DNA of 64,000 bases from an uncultured Pedosphaera sp. (GTDB lineage Bacteria; Verrucomicrobiota; Verrucomicrobiia; Limisphaerales; Pedosphaeraceae), in NCBI GenBank assembly GCA_903918755.1, contig CAIXFN010000081.1:186001-250000 (forward strand), in the 5' to 3' direction. The notes under the pieces are model-generated. The model saw only the letters and a list, made by a program, of their open reading frames with translations, was not told the DNA's origin and did no database searches. Numbering within the stretch: position 1 is the stretch's first letter; the number at the start of each line of letters is the position of its first letter. Shown piece after piece: positions 17,828-26,483 of this stretch. The translations under genes and the position numbers were made by a program.

Positions 17828-19144
17828 TTAATAACTGGCCGTCAAACCCAAATACACGCGATTACGATCGAAGCTGCGTTGGGAAAGATCGGAGGCCAGG
17901 TTGTCGTAATTGTAACCCAATTCGCCGGTCAGGAATCGGTTGAACTGGTAGGTCAGGTTCAATCCCAAGAGCACAAATTGTTCGGTGTCGTTGCCAGTCA
18001 AGCCCCCTTTGAAATCGGAGCTTTGATACTGACCGCTCAGCGTGCCGGTCAACTTCGGCGTGATCTTTTGCGAGATGTTGGCGTAGAAGGTGGAGGACTC
18101 TTGATCCAACGTCAGATTGGAGAGCGAAGTGACCTGGTTAAGCGAATTGCCAACGAGGTCGGTCTGATTGCGGCGGTGCGTGAAACCGAGCATAACCGAA
18201 CCATCTTCCCGGTAATGCCAGGTGCTGCTGATATCCACATACGGCCCGAACGAGCTGGAGGCGGACGGATCATTGTAATAATCCGTATATTGCACACCCA
18301 CGCGCAACGAACCGCTCAATTCCTGCGTGAAATAATGATCCAACCCGGTGAATGCGTAATGGGAGTTGTTATTACGAATCTTGCTGGTGAACGGCACGCC
18401 GCCTTGAGAACCGATGGTTTCAGCGCTGGAGTAGGCGACATCGCCAAATTGGTAACCCAACACCGCCGTGGTCTCGCGGTTCACGACATACCGCGCGGTG
18501 AGCGTGGCGGTCTGTTCCATACGATCCAACGCACCCGACCGGGAAACCAAACCCGCCGCCTTGTCCGCCGCTGTCAGACGGCCGTAATCCTGCTGATAAT
18601 CATAGAGCGTATTGGCGTAGCCCACGATGAAGGAGAGCTCCTCATTCGCTTTGGCAGTCAAATTGACCGCCGCGCTGTTGCGCAGGTTGTTGCCATTCAC
18701 CCGGGTCTTCGCACTCAAGTCGGACGGATTGAGCAACTCGGGCTCTTGCGCGATCACGAACGAATCGGAGGCGTCCAGGGAAAAACGATCACTAATGCGG
18801 TGGCGAACCAGCAATTCAAAATCATGGCTGAAGTCCGCCTTGTGCTCGGGACGATCTTCGTAATACCGCATGTCGAAGAAATAGGAGGCCTTGACCGTGG
18901 TTTGCGGCAGATTCAGCGTCAAACCAATCGAAGGCTTTACTTCAAAGCCAAAACTGGAACGACGATCCGGGCCCGCGGGCGCGGTATTGTAGTTGTCATC
19001 GTAAAAACCCCGTAAAGTACCGGCCAAAGAGTAAGGCTTCGAATCCCCCGCGATCAGTTGGGCGGTGGAATTTTGAGCGTCGGCATTTTGGTAGCTTAAT
19101 GCTCCAAAAGCAACCAAACCGGCGGAAGCCAATGCTTTCTTCAT
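17828..19144 (-). CDS. Outer-membrane beta-barrel protein of the exopolysaccharide cluster
   Basis: 438 residues with a signal peptide (about 1-23, ending NADA). The rest is a series of alternating amphipathic strands with aromatic edges (GFYDDNYNTAP, YFFDMRYYEDRP, FSLDASDSFV, TLYDYQQDYG, TWHYREDGSVMLGFTHRR), ending RVYLGLTASY, a C-terminal aromatic suited to Bam-dependent insertion. It is like the barrel proteins that accompany Wza/Wzc genes in Planctomycetes and Verrucomicrobia and may form the outer-membrane exit for the polymer. It is the first gene after a strong promoter. No enzyme motif is seen. Confidence 0.8.
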   Translation of the reverse strand: MKKALASAGLVAFGALSYQNADAQNSTAQLIAGDSKPYSLAGTLRGFYDDNYNTAPAGPDRRSSFGFEVKPSIGLTLNLPQTTVKASYFFDMRYYEDRPEHKADFSHDFELLVRHRISDRFSLDASDSFVIAQEPELLNPSDLSAKTRVNGNNLRNSAAVNLTAKANEELSFIVGYANTLYDYQQDYGRLTAADKAAGLVSRSGALDRMEQTATLTARYVVNRETTAVLGYQFGDVAYSSAETIGSQGGVPFTSKIRNNNSHYAFTGLDHYFTQELSGSLRVGVQYTDYYNDPSASSSFGPYVDISSTWHYREDGSVMLGFTHRRNQTDLVGNSLNQVTSLSNLTLDQESSTFYANISQKITPKLTGTLSGQYQSSDFKGGLTGNDTEQFVLLGLNLTYQFNRFLTGELGYNYDNLASDLSQRSFDRNRVYLGLTASY

Positions 19145-19202
19145 AAATCAAGATTTAATTTTATGGATTTTCACGGTGCAATTCTGATCTTTAGGCACAA
19201 CA

Positions 19203-19232
19203 CTAATACCTGAGAACCAAAGCGCCTGTCAA
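19203..19232 (-). promoter_or_regulatory. Sigma-70-type promoter for the exopolysaccharide cluster
   Basis: The minus strand has a perfect -35 TTGACA (19227-19232), an 18-nt spacer and -10 TATTAG (19203-19208; 4 of 6). The predicted start near 19196 gives a leader of about 50 nt before the ATG at 19144. The remainder of the 287-bp gap (19145-19431) holds only T-rich stretches and no gene. Confidence 0.6.
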
Positions 19233-19431
19233 ATATTTCTTCCGGCTTTTTTTGCCAATGCGACACTTTTTTTACGCCTTTTATGGTCGCCACCCCATTC
19301 GCCAAATCGATCCCGCTTTCCAGCCGACCCGCATCCTGACGCAGGTCATTGCTTGGCCTGCAAGTCAGCTTTTGGGTCTCTGTTTGACTGTACCCCTAAA
19401 TTTCCGTTCAAATTTTTCTCCGCGAATCGGA

Positions 19432-20277
19432 TCAATGCGCTGGAATCGTCAAAGTTTGCCCAATTTGCATGTGCTTTGCGGACAGGTTCGGATTCGCCGC
19501 CAGGAGGGCGTCCATCGTGACCCCATGCTTGCTCGCAATCCGGGAGGGGATATCCCCCGCTTTCACCACGTAGGTTCGGGTGACCGGAGCTGTTGCTACC
19601 CGGTTCGTCTGCCCCACCCCGCTGGGCACCCCCACTGGCGGGGTGGGATTCCGGGAGGTATCCGGTCGACCGGGGACCGGCACTGCGGCCCCCCCGGGGA
19701 TCGGACGTCCGGGAACCGGAGCCACATAGGGAGCGGACGGAGCGGGGTTGGTCGCCACCAAATTCGCTGGCGGCACTCCGGGTGCGGCATGGCTGGCGGC
19801 ATAAGCCATCCATTGCGTCAACCTGGTCTTCAAATCCCGGTTTTCCGCCAGCGTGCGTTCATAATCCCGCTGTACCGCCGGTGTCAGCGGCAGGGCGGAG
19901 ATGGATTTGGCGATTTCCAATTTGCAGCCATTGATATGGGCTTTGACGACATCCGCATTGCTCGCGCGCGGGTTCAGGCGGAGGAATCGTTGATAATGAT
20001 AAATTGCCACCGCGGGATCGGCCACGGTTTCCTGGCTTTCATGCAGGATGGCCAGTTCATAATGCGCCCGGGAATTGTTGGGATTGACCTTGAGGGCCTC
20101 CTCAAACATCTCCACCGCTCCCTTGAAGTCCATCGATTTGGCCAGATTGCTTGCCCGCAAAAAATGGGGTTCCTTTTCCTCGTCCACCTGGCTGTCCGCC
20201 GAAGGGAAGCAACCGCTGAGTGTGAGTGCGAGCAAAACGAGCGTGGCCCCGTGCCAGGCCCGGCGAAAACTAGTCAT
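19432..20277 (-). CDS. TPR-like lipoprotein with C-terminal LysM domain
   Basis: 281 residues. Lipobox LSGC at about residues 20-23. TPR-like helices (about 38-105) include AVEMFEEALKVNPNNSRAHYELA and AIYHYQRFLRLNPRAS. A Pro-rich linker (about 165-230) is followed by a LysM domain (about 235-280: YVVKAGDIPSRIASKHGVTM, DALLAANPNLSAKHMQIGQTL). LysM binds peptidoglycan or GlcNAc polymers, so this is probably an outer-membrane lipoprotein that touches the cell wall and brings partners together. It lies upstream of the exopolysaccharide promoter and is transcribed the same way. Confidence 0.85.
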   Translation of the reverse strand: MTSFRRAWHGATLVLLALTLSGCFPSADSQVDEEKEPHFLRASNLAKSMDFKGAVEMFEEALKVNPNNSRAHYELAILHESQETVADPAVAIYHYQRFLRLNPRASNADVVKAHINGCKLEIAKSISALPLTPAVQRDYERTLAENRDLKTRLTQWMAYAASHAAPGVPPANLVATNPAPSAPYVAPVPGRPIPGGAAVPVPGRPDTSRNPTPPVGVPSGVGQTNRVATAPVTRTYVVKAGDIPSRIASKHGVTMDALLAANPNLSAKHMQIGQTLTIPAH

Positions 20278-20369
20278 GTCCTTAAAATAATCGAATCCTC
20301 TTCCCCGTGCAATCTTGCGTTACGATTCCACAATCCCCCGCTGCCCGCCGCGCCCTGGTCCCCCCCTTT

Positions 20370-21221
20370 TCACGCGGACGGCGGCCGCATTTCGTCGGGA
20401 CCGGGTGAACCATCCGGTCCGCCGTCCGGCTGGAAAGGATTGCTGCGGGCAGGAGCAGGCCGCGGCAGGAAGAGCGGGCTGAGCACCAGGTAGCCCCAGC
20501 CAACCACAAAATGAAGCACCACCATTCCCGCCAGCCGGATCAGGTCGAGCAAGCCCAACGTGTAGGCAAAAATTCCCACCGTGAGAAACAGCGCGCCCGG
20601 CAGCAAGGCGGCCGCCCCCAATCGCCAGCTTTGCCGCCAGCCCAGTTCGCGTCGCTGCAGCCAGAGGATGAGCTTGACGGGAATGGTATATAAGGTCGCC
20701 AGCACCGACCATGTCACCAGCAAGGACAAAACGGTCCCCACCCCGGCGATCACCATGAGCATCGGCTCCCATGCCCCCCAACGCGGCACCAATTCCGTCC
20801 GGTTGAACGGCATCCGACCAAGCGGATACTCCACGGGAACGTATCCCAGCAGGGCGATCAGGCGGAAATCCTGCCGGCCAAATTCGACCTGCAGGTGCGC
20901 CCCCTGGCCCAGCGAACCGCTATGGTTCATATCCAGCGCCAGACCAAGAAAACGGTTGGCTGCCAATTGGCGCGGGAGGTCCTCCGGTCCTTCCAGCCGT
21001 CCGGCTTGCAGGACCCCCTCGGAGGGCAGCGACCGGAGCGCGGCGCGGATGACCGGGAACCAAGCCTCCCGCAGGAACCACATGATGGCCACCGCGGCCA
21101 GCACCGCCACCACTAATTGCGCCAGCAAAAGCCGTCCTGGGCTGGCCCGGGCGAACATCGCCACACCATGCGGCGTGAGTGGTTCCCAGGCGGTTCCCCG
21201 CGGTTCAGCCGCGCGCTGCAT
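20370..21221 (-). CDS. Integral membrane protein of unknown function
   Basis: 283 residues. A first helix at about 30-52 (LLLAQLVVAVLAAVAIMWFL) is followed by an extracytoplasmic stretch (about 55-145) and three or four further helices (about 152-175, 200-222, 232-250) with a Pro-rich tail (PLFLPRPAPARSNPFQ). The topology resembles small YIP1- or DUF1189-like membrane proteins, but I do not recognise the family with confidence. It begins 5 nt after the stop of the DUF6941-like gene, so the two are probably co-transcribed. Confidence 0.65.
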   Translation of the reverse strand: MQRAAEPRGTAWEPLTPHGVAMFARASPGRLLLAQLVVAVLAAVAIMWFLREAWFPVIRAALRSLPSEGVLQAGRLEGPEDLPRQLAANRFLGLALDMNHSGSLGQGAHLQVEFGRQDFRLIALLGYVPVEYPLGRMPFNRTELVPRWGAWEPMLMVIAGVGTVLSLLVTWSVLATLYTIPVKLILWLQRRELGWRQSWRLGAAALLPGALFLTVGIFAYTLGLLDLIRLAGMVVLHFVVGWGYLVLSPLFLPRPAPARSNPFQPDGGPDGSPGPDEMRPPSA

Positions 21222-21226
21222 GGTCC

Positions 21227-21646
21227 TCAGGCTCCGGGCGGAGCGGCGGGCGGCGGCATCACCACCACGGGGATGGCATAACGCAGCTTCAAGACATCAT
21301 CCACCAATACCTCGATGTTGTAGAGTCCCGCCGCTTTGAATTCAAAAGAGGTCACCATCGTGGCCTTGGTGGCATTGATCACCTGCTGGTTCAACTCGAA
21401 TTTCCCCTCGTACTTGCGCAACACCGTGGTTTGGTCGGGCCCCACGATGCGCACACACTCGGTGAATTGGCCGAAGCCCGAAACCCAGCGGTTAAGAATC
21501 ACCATCCGGAAAACGGTGATCGGCACCTGGGGCAGGACGATTTGGTGGGCAATCCCCACCGCAATCAGGTTGCCATTGCTTTCCTGGCGCAGGTCTTCGC
21601 ACAACAGCGAGAATTGGAGATCGGGAAGAATTCGAACGGCTTGCAT
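21227..21646 (-). CDS. DUF6941-like small protein
   Basis: 139 residues without signal peptide or membrane helix. The N-terminus LLCEDLRQESNGNLIAVGI, the central beta-rich part (FTECVRIVGPDQTTVL) and the tail FKAAGLYNIEVLVDDVLKLRYAIPVVV resemble the DUF6941 family, a beta-sandwich protein of unknown role. The final PPPAAPPGA is a short Pro-rich end. It lies between folD (61 nt upstream) and the membrane protein (5 nt downstream). The family call is from memory of the motif and should be treated as likely, not certain. Confidence 0.6.
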   Translation of the reverse strand: MQAVRILPDLQFSLLCEDLRQESNGNLIAVGIAHQIVLPQVPITVFRMVILNRWVSGFGQFTECVRIVGPDQTTVLRKYEGKFELNQQVINATKATMVTSFEFKAAGLYNIEVLVDDVLKLRYAIPVVVMPPPAAPPGA

Positions 21647-21707
21647 GGAATATTGGGAATGGGGAATCGGTTTAACAGTTCGGGGTTTTATCGAAAAAAT
21701 GCTTGGC

Positions 21708-22592
21708 TCAGGGGCGCTGTTCGGCCGCCCGGACCGTGTTGCGCAGCAACAGCGCGATGGTCATGGGGCCGACCCCGCCCGGGTTCGGCGTGATGCGTCC
21801 GGCCACTGGCCGCACTGCCTCAAAATCAACATCCCCCACCAGCCGCGATCCGCTCTTGGCCCCGGCATCGGGGATGCGATTCACGCCCACATCAATCACG
21901 GTGGCACCGGGCTTGACCATCGCCGCCGTGACAAAGCGCGGCACGCCGAGGGCGGCGATCAGGATGTCCGCGCGGCGGCAGTGCGCGGCAATGTCCCGGG
22001 TGCGGGAATGGCAGAGGGTGACCGTGGCGTTGGCGTGGCGGGCTTTCTGGCACAAAATGGCCGCCATCGGTTTGCCGACAATGTTGCCGCGGCCCAGAAT
22101 CACGGCTTCCGCCCCGTCGATCGTCACTCCGGAACGCACCAGTAATTCCAACACCCCCGCCGGGGTGCATGGCATGAATCCGGTGGTGTCACCGAGCATT
22201 AATTTTCCCACGTTTACCGGATGAAACCCATCCACATCCTTGGTGGGCAGCACGCTGGCGTAGACCACGGCCTCATCGATGTGACGCGGCAAAGGGGCCT
22301 GCACCAGGATGCCGTCGATCCGCGCATCGGTGTTCAACCGGGCGAGCAAGGCGAGCAATTCAGCCTGGGTGGTGGTTTCCGGCAGAACCCGGGTTTCGGA
22401 AAAAATTCCCAATTGCGCGCAGGCCCGCTCCTTCATCCCCACATAAACTTTTGAAGCCGCATCCTCCCCCACGCGCACAAAGGCCAACCCGGGCTGGATC
22501 CCCCGTACCTGCAAGCTGACCATGCGTTGGGCGGTCTCGGCCTGGATCTGGCCGGCAATCGCGCGCCCGTCAATCAGAGTTCCCGTGGACAT
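21708..22592 (-). CDS. folD: Methylenetetrahydrofolate dehydrogenase / cyclohydrolase
   Basis: 294 residues, normal for the family. It interconverts 5,10-methylene-, methenyl- and 10-formyl-THF in the cytoplasm, supplying one-carbon units to purH. Tyr50 and Lys54 (SKVYVGMKERA) match the catalytic Tyr/Lys, and Asp121 lies in TKDVDGFHPVNVG. The Rossmann motif is GRGNIVGKP where most relatives have Ser before Asn; here Gly169 stands in its place. The C-terminal NPGGVGPMTIALLLRNT is typical. It follows the SH3 gene by 58 nt. Confidence 0.96.
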   Translation of the reverse strand: MSTGTLIDGRAIAGQIQAETAQRMVSLQVRGIQPGLAFVRVGEDAASKVYVGMKERACAQLGIFSETRVLPETTTQAELLALLARLNTDARIDGILVQAPLPRHIDEAVVYASVLPTKDVDGFHPVNVGKLMLGDTTGFMPCTPAGVLELLVRSGVTIDGAEAVILGRGNIVGKPMAAILCQKARHANATVTLCHSRTRDIAAHCRRADILIAALGVPRFVTAAMVKPGATVIDVGVNRIPDAGAKSGSRLVGDVDFEAVRPVAGRITPNPGGVGPMTIALLLRNTVRAAEQRP

Positions 22593-22650
22593 GGTTATGG
22601 CCCGTTTTTTCCCGCGCGCCTTATCCCTGCCACCCCGGCGCGCTTCCTAT

Positions 22651-23892
22651 TCACTGCACCACCTGGACTTTGTCCACCATGATCACCGGCGTGTTGGGCC
22701 AGCGTTCATCCAGTCCCTCTTCCCCGGTGACAATCACCGTGCGGCCTTTCATCTTCTTCCAGGAAACGTTCGTCTTCGTGCTGTATAAATAATTGATGAC
22801 TTTGCCGTTATCGAGGCTTTGCAGTTGATAATGGGTGGGCGCCTGGATGCTGACCGTGCCGCGCACAATGCCTTCGCGGGTTACAATCCGTTTTTCCGCC
22901 GGGGCTTCCGGGGCGGGCGTGGTGGCTTCCGGCAAGGCCGGCACTTCGTTGGTCGCCGCCGGCGTCGCCACGGGAACCGGAACTTCCACGGGTGGGGCAG
23001 CCGGTTTCGCTGTCTCGATTACCGGGGCGGGCGGCGGCACCACCACCGGCGGCGGATTGCTGACCGGCGGCGCGACGGGAGGCGGGGTTTGGGCCGTTTC
23101 AGCTGTGCTTGGTTTCGGGGTTTCCACTACCTGGACCAGCGGGGGAACCACCGGCGCCGGAGCGGCCTTGACCGGCTCCGCCACCGCCGTTTTCGGGGTG
23201 GGCACCGGCACCACGGGTTTAGACTCCACCGGCACCACGGAGGGATGGGCAGGTTCCCCAATCACCGGCTTGGGAGCCGCCACGGGCACCGCCACGAATT
23301 CGACCGGCTTCACCGGTTCCGGTTTGGGCTTCAACAAATGCGCGGCCACAAAGGCAAAACTTCCCGGCGGCGCTTCAATTTCCCGCCAATCTCCCTTGGT
23401 ACTGAGTTCTTTGATCGGATCGCCGCGGTGCAGCAAACCCGCCACACTATAGTTTTCCCCCGGGCCGGTACGGACATTTAATTTGGCCGGCAGCACGGCG
23501 CCATTGGTATCCACATAAAGCCGGTTCACCCAGACGTGGATCCCTTCCGGCAGGGCGATTTTCGCCCAGCGGGCAGGTTCATCCTGGCCGGGATGAATGG
23601 TGACCTCCTCCAACACCGTCACCGTATCCCCCCGCTTCAAGTGACCGATGGTTTCCCCATTGATATCCGGCTTGCCGCGCACCACCACCACCCGTTCACT
23701 GACCAGCACCGGCGTGTTCCGCGGTAATGGAACGACGGGCTTTCCTTCACTCGGGGTGGGCGCCGGCTTTTTGTCCGGTTTCGCGGCCGGGACCGTCTTG
23801 CCGCCCGCCGGGCTCGCGCCGTTGGTCGCGGTCTGCGCCGTGGCGTCCAGGGAAACCAGCATGGCCAGGATCAATCCGAATCGAATCTTCAT
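22651..23892 (-). CDS. Secreted SH3-domain protein with long Pro/Val/Ala-rich linker
   Basis: 413 residues from the ATG at 23892, chosen because MKIRFGLILAMLVSLDATAQ is a signal peptide; the frame continues upstream but there overlaps the pseudouridine synthase gene. Two bacterial SH3-like modules (about 55-125 with VVRGKPDINGETIGHLKRGDTV, and about 130-185 with LNVRTGPGENYSVAGLLHRGDPI) are followed by a repetitive linker (185-330; PVAAPKPV, VVPPPAPVIETAKPAAPP). A C-terminal domain (340-413) has GTVSIQAPTHYQLQSLDNGK and ends VIMVDKVQVV. SH3b modules usually bind cell wall or metals. The overall role is unknown. The gene begins 4 nt after the stop of the upstream gene. Confidence 0.75.
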   Translation of the reverse strand: MKIRFGLILAMLVSLDATAQTATNGASPAGGKTVPAAKPDKKPAPTPSEGKPVVPLPRNTPVLVSERVVVVRGKPDINGETIGHLKRGDTVTVLEEVTIHPGQDEPARWAKIALPEGIHVWVNRLYVDTNGAVLPAKLNVRTGPGENYSVAGLLHRGDPIKELSTKGDWREIEAPPGSFAFVAAHLLKPKPEPVKPVEFVAVPVAAPKPVIGEPAHPSVVPVESKPVVPVPTPKTAVAEPVKAAPAPVVPPLVQVVETPKPSTAETAQTPPPVAPPVSNPPPVVVPPPAPVIETAKPAAPPVEVPVPVATPAATNEVPALPEATTPAPEAPAEKRIVTREGIVRGTVSIQAPTHYQLQSLDNGKVINYLYSTKTNVSWKKMKGRTVIVTGEEGLDERWPNTPVIMVDKVQVVQ

Positions 23893-23896
23893 AAAA

Positions 23897-24604
23897 TCAT
23901 TTGGCGGGCAACAGCGACTTGACTTCCGTGGCGGAAAGCGATCGCCATTTGCCGGTGGGCAACTCGGCCAGTTTGATCCGGCCAATCTGGGTGCGGACCA
24001 ACCGGGTAACCGTGAGGCCCTGGGTCTCGAAAAGCCGCCTGACTTCGCGATTTTTGCCCTCCGCCATTTCCAACTCCACCACACTGGTGGAATTGTTGGC
24101 CGAAATAATCCAGGCCTTTTCGGCTTTCAGCATCTCCCCGTCATGGGCTACCCCGCGGGTGAAGCGTTGCAACATTTCCGGCTCCACCTTCCCTTCCACC
24201 ACGGCCACATAACGCTTGCGCACTCCGTAGCGCGGGTGCGTGAGTTGCAGGCTGAAGGAACCGTCGTTGGTCAGGAAAATCAAACCTTCGCTGTCATAAT
24301 CCAGCCGCCCCACGGAATACAGGTTCTGCCATTCCTTGGGGAGCAATTCGCCAATGGCGGCCCGGCCGGGCTCGGCGGCACGCGTACAGAGATAGCGCCG
24401 GGGCTTGTTCAGGGCGATATACAGCTTTTTCTTGGGGCGCACAGGCACCCCATCCAACGTGACCCGGTCCTCCTCCGGATCCACCTTGGAACCCAATTCG
24501 CGAACTTCCTTGCCATTGACGGCAACGCGCCCCGCGAGAATGATCTCCTCGCTGGCGCGGCGTGAAGCCACTCCGGCTTCGGCCAGATACTTTTGTAAGC
24601 GAAT
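23897..24604 (-). CDS. 16S/23S rRNA pseudouridine synthase (RsuA/RluB family), non-AUG start
   Basis: 235 residues if started at ATT (24602-24604). Homologues begin with an S4 RNA-binding domain reading RLQKYLAEAGVASRRASEEI; those first residues are encoded here, but the only start-like codons that include them are CTG (24608-24610) and ATT (24602-24604). An in-frame TGA lies further upstream. The first normal alternative, GTG at 24571, would remove the first 11 residues of the S4 domain. The catalytic part has the GRLDYDSEGLIFLTNDG motif with the essential Asp, KPRRYLCT, KRYVAVVEG, EGKNREVRRLFE and LVRTQIGRIKLAEL. The CTG overlaps the stop of the small basic protein gene, which suggests translational coupling. 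Confidence 0.88.
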   Translation of the reverse strand: MRLQKYLAEAGVASRRASEEIILAGRVAVNGKEVRELGSKVDPEEDRVTLDGVPVRPKKKLYIALNKPRRYLCTRAAEPGRAAIGELLPKEWQNLYSVGRLDYDSEGLIFLTNDGSFSLQLTHPRYGVRKRYVAVVEGKVEPEMLQRFTRGVAHDGEMLKAEKAWIISANNSTSVVELEMAEGKNREVRRLFETQGLTVTRLVRTQIGRIKLAELPTGKWRSLSATEVKSLLPAK

Positions 24605-24606
24605 GC

Positions 24607-24762
24607 TCAGGCCTCGGGTTTGGTCTTGCGCAGGCCGGTGATGCGGTCACCTTCTTTCCACTGGCCGCGTTTTTTCAGGAGCCCCACACGTTCAAACCGC
24701 TTCAGGACATTGCGTTTTCCACCGGTGGTGGCGATGGCGCGCAAACTGCGATGCTGTGACAT
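24607..24762 (-). CDS. Small basic protein (TIGR04137-like)
   Basis: 51 residues, ATG at 24762 and TGA at 24607-24609: begins MSQHRSLRAIATTGGKRNVL, continues KRFERVGLLKKRGQWKEGD and ends LRKTKPEA. This matches the short, highly conserved 'small basic protein' known from Verrucomicrobia, Planctomycetes and Chlamydiae, whose invariant parts are the MSxHxSL start, KRNVLKRFER and WKEGDxxxGL. Its function is unknown; size and charge suggest ribosome or nucleic acid binding. Its stop overlaps the start region of the rRNA pseudouridine synthase gene, which supports a link to ribosome or rRNA biology. Confidence 0.9.
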   Translation of the reverse strand: MSQHRSLRAIATTGGKRNVLKRFERVGLLKKRGQWKEGDRITGLRKTKPEA

Positions 24763-24936
24763 AAATTAAATTGTAAAAATGTTGCAATTCCGCCTTCGCA
24801 TGAAAGCGGACGGTGTTTGTAGCACGGGCGCTCCGCTTTTGCCAATGGTTTATTTGCAAACCTGATTTGGCTCCCTCGGCTGCCCGGTATTCCGGCCGGC
24901 CATCATGCACTAATATCGCCCTTCCCGCAGCGGGGG

Positions 24937-25377
24937 TTAATGGCCCGCCGGCTTGGCCGGCGGCCGCCAGGTGCCATCCGCCGTACCATCCGGACTGGCC
25001 AGCACTACCACGTATCCGTTCGGATCCCGGAGCCAAATCTCCCAATGATTGGGTCCGCCCTCGCCTTCCGGCGGATTCCGATGACGGGGCAGGACGATTT
25101 CAACCCCCATGCGTTCGGCTCGCCCGACCGCTGCCTCGAAGTCCTCGATTTCAAACCACAGCAGCACCCCGTTGCCGTAAGGTTTCAACTCCGGGTCACC
25201 GATCGGACCATGGTGATGATCGACCTGCCAATGGTGCAATTGCAGAATCAGTTTTCCCTCCGCCTCCAGGCGTTCGTAATTGGGTCCACCGTGGGCACTC
25301 TGGCAACCCAGCAGGCTCTGGTACCAGCGACTGGTTGCCTCGACATCGTTCGTGCAGATGAGTGGTTGTGGTCGCAT
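24937..25377 (-). CDS. VOC-superfamily (glyoxalase/bleomycin-resistance-like) protein
   Basis: 146 residues, one VOC fold: N-terminal PLICTNDVEATSRWYQSLLG, His-rich LHHWQVDHHHG, VLLWFEIEDFEAAVGRAERMG and C-terminal NHWEIWLRDPNGYVVVLASP with a metal-ligand Glu in the usual place. VOC proteins bind a divalent metal and act on varied small molecules, or sequester antibiotics. The substrate cannot be told. It stands alone between the pseudopilin gene and the small basic protein gene; the 174-bp gap to the latter holds no recognised feature. Confidence 0.85.
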   Translation of the reverse strand: MRPQPLICTNDVEATSRWYQSLLGCQSAHGGPNYERLEAEGKLILQLHHWQVDHHHGPIGDPELKPYGNGVLLWFEIEDFEAAVGRAERMGVEIVLPRHRNPPEGEGGPNHWEIWLRDPNGYVVVLASPDGTADGTWRPPAKPAGH

Positions 25378-25475
25378 TGCTTTTACCTGGAGCGGTTTCC
25401 GCCCCGGGAGCAGCCGAAAGCTTGGGCCAATTACCTTGCCCCGGGCCCCGAAGCCCGCGGCCGGCTTACCGGCTC

Positions 25476-25518
25476 AAAAAAAGGGGGGCGGGACATCGCA
25501 CCGATGTTCCCCGCCCCC
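25476..25518 (-). terminator. Rho-independent terminator after the third pseudopilin gene
   Basis: GC-rich inverted repeat at 25484-25518 (inner arms ACATCG/CGATGT, 3-nt loop, two single-base bulges), followed on the minus strand by seven T (25476-25482), 20 nt after the stop codon at 25538. Confidence 0.88.
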
Positions 25519-25537
25519 GCACCCCAAAAGAGTCAAC

Positions 25538-26296
25538 TCAGAACGCCGCCAGGTTGGTGCGGCCGAATTCGGTCACCGCCCACATGTTGATGGGCTTGAC
25601 GCATTCCCAATATTTCATGAAGCGCGCGCTGCCATCCGCCATGGCATAATTGGAACCACCGGAACCAGTTTGCAGCACGGGCGTCGCATGCCGCCCCTTC
25701 TCGATTTGATCGTTGTCATTGCCCAACCCTTCGTAAAGATCCATGTAGAACTGGGTGGACAACAGCGGAGTTACACTCCGCTTTTCCCCGAAGATAATGG
25801 TATCGGTCGGATAGAGAATATCCAACTCCCGCATGGCTAGGGGCGAGTTACCCCCCATGTAGGCGTTAAAGTTCGTGGGGTTGTTGATATAGAAAAAATC
25901 ATTCCACCCATTAATCATGTAGCTCCGGGCGGCGCAATCCGCCGGGTAATGCACCGGATCGACCTGGGCCGACTGCGGATGCGGGTCGCTCGCGCAAATC
26001 AGCACATTCGTGTTTTGATAGTCTTCATAGAGCGCCTGGGGCCAGCGCGCCACCGCGGAACGCAGCGGAAAGTGCCCGGTATTGTCATCCGCATACATCC
26101 GGGCGGACATTCCCAATTGGCGCATGTTATTGACACAGGAAATCCGGCGCCCGGCTTCCTTGGCCCGCGCCAGGGCCGGCAGCAACATACCGGCGAGAAT
26201 CGCTATGATGGCAATGACTACCAGCAATTCAATGAGCGTAAATGCCCGGCGCTGCCCGGCCCGCCATCCGGTGAAGTAAGATTTGGTCGCATTCAT
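25538..26296 (-). CDS. Prepilin-type N-terminal cleavage/methylation protein
   Basis: 252 residues from the ATG at 26296 ([20 protein letters not shown]); the open frame upstream lacks protein-like content. The class III signal is [20 protein letters not shown] followed by [15 protein letters not shown], with [15 protein letters not shown] and a C-terminal [14 protein letters not shown] in place of the H-X9-DG tail. It differs from the two paralogues near the left end, lacks their shared upstream motif, and is followed by its own strong terminator, so it looks like a single-gene unit divergent from fbp. Confidence 0.88.
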   Translation of the reverse strand: MNATKSYFTGWRAGQRRAFTLIELLVVIAIIAILAGMLLPALARAKEAGRRISCVNNMRQLGMSARMYADDNTGHFPLRSAVARWPQALYEDYQNTNVLICASDPHPQSAQVDPVHYPADCAARSYMINGWNDFFYINNPTNFNAYMGGNSPLAMRELDILYPTDTIIFGEKRSVTPLLSTQFYMDLYEGLGNDNDQIEKGRHATPVLQTGSGGSNYAMADGSARFMKYWECVKPINMWAVTEFGRTNLAAF

Positions 26297-26483
26297 GGTT
26301 TCAATTTCCGCCGACGCCTTGATTCGTATCCCGTTTGTGGCGCGTCGTTCCGAATGTCTGACGCAGCCCCCCGCGGGAAAATTCAAAGCTCCCGCCTCCG
26401 CCCCGCGCCCGTCCACCGGTTTTCCCAATCGTTGCCAAATTCGATTTGCGCGTTTCCGGCAAGCACCCTAGATTCGTAGCCGA

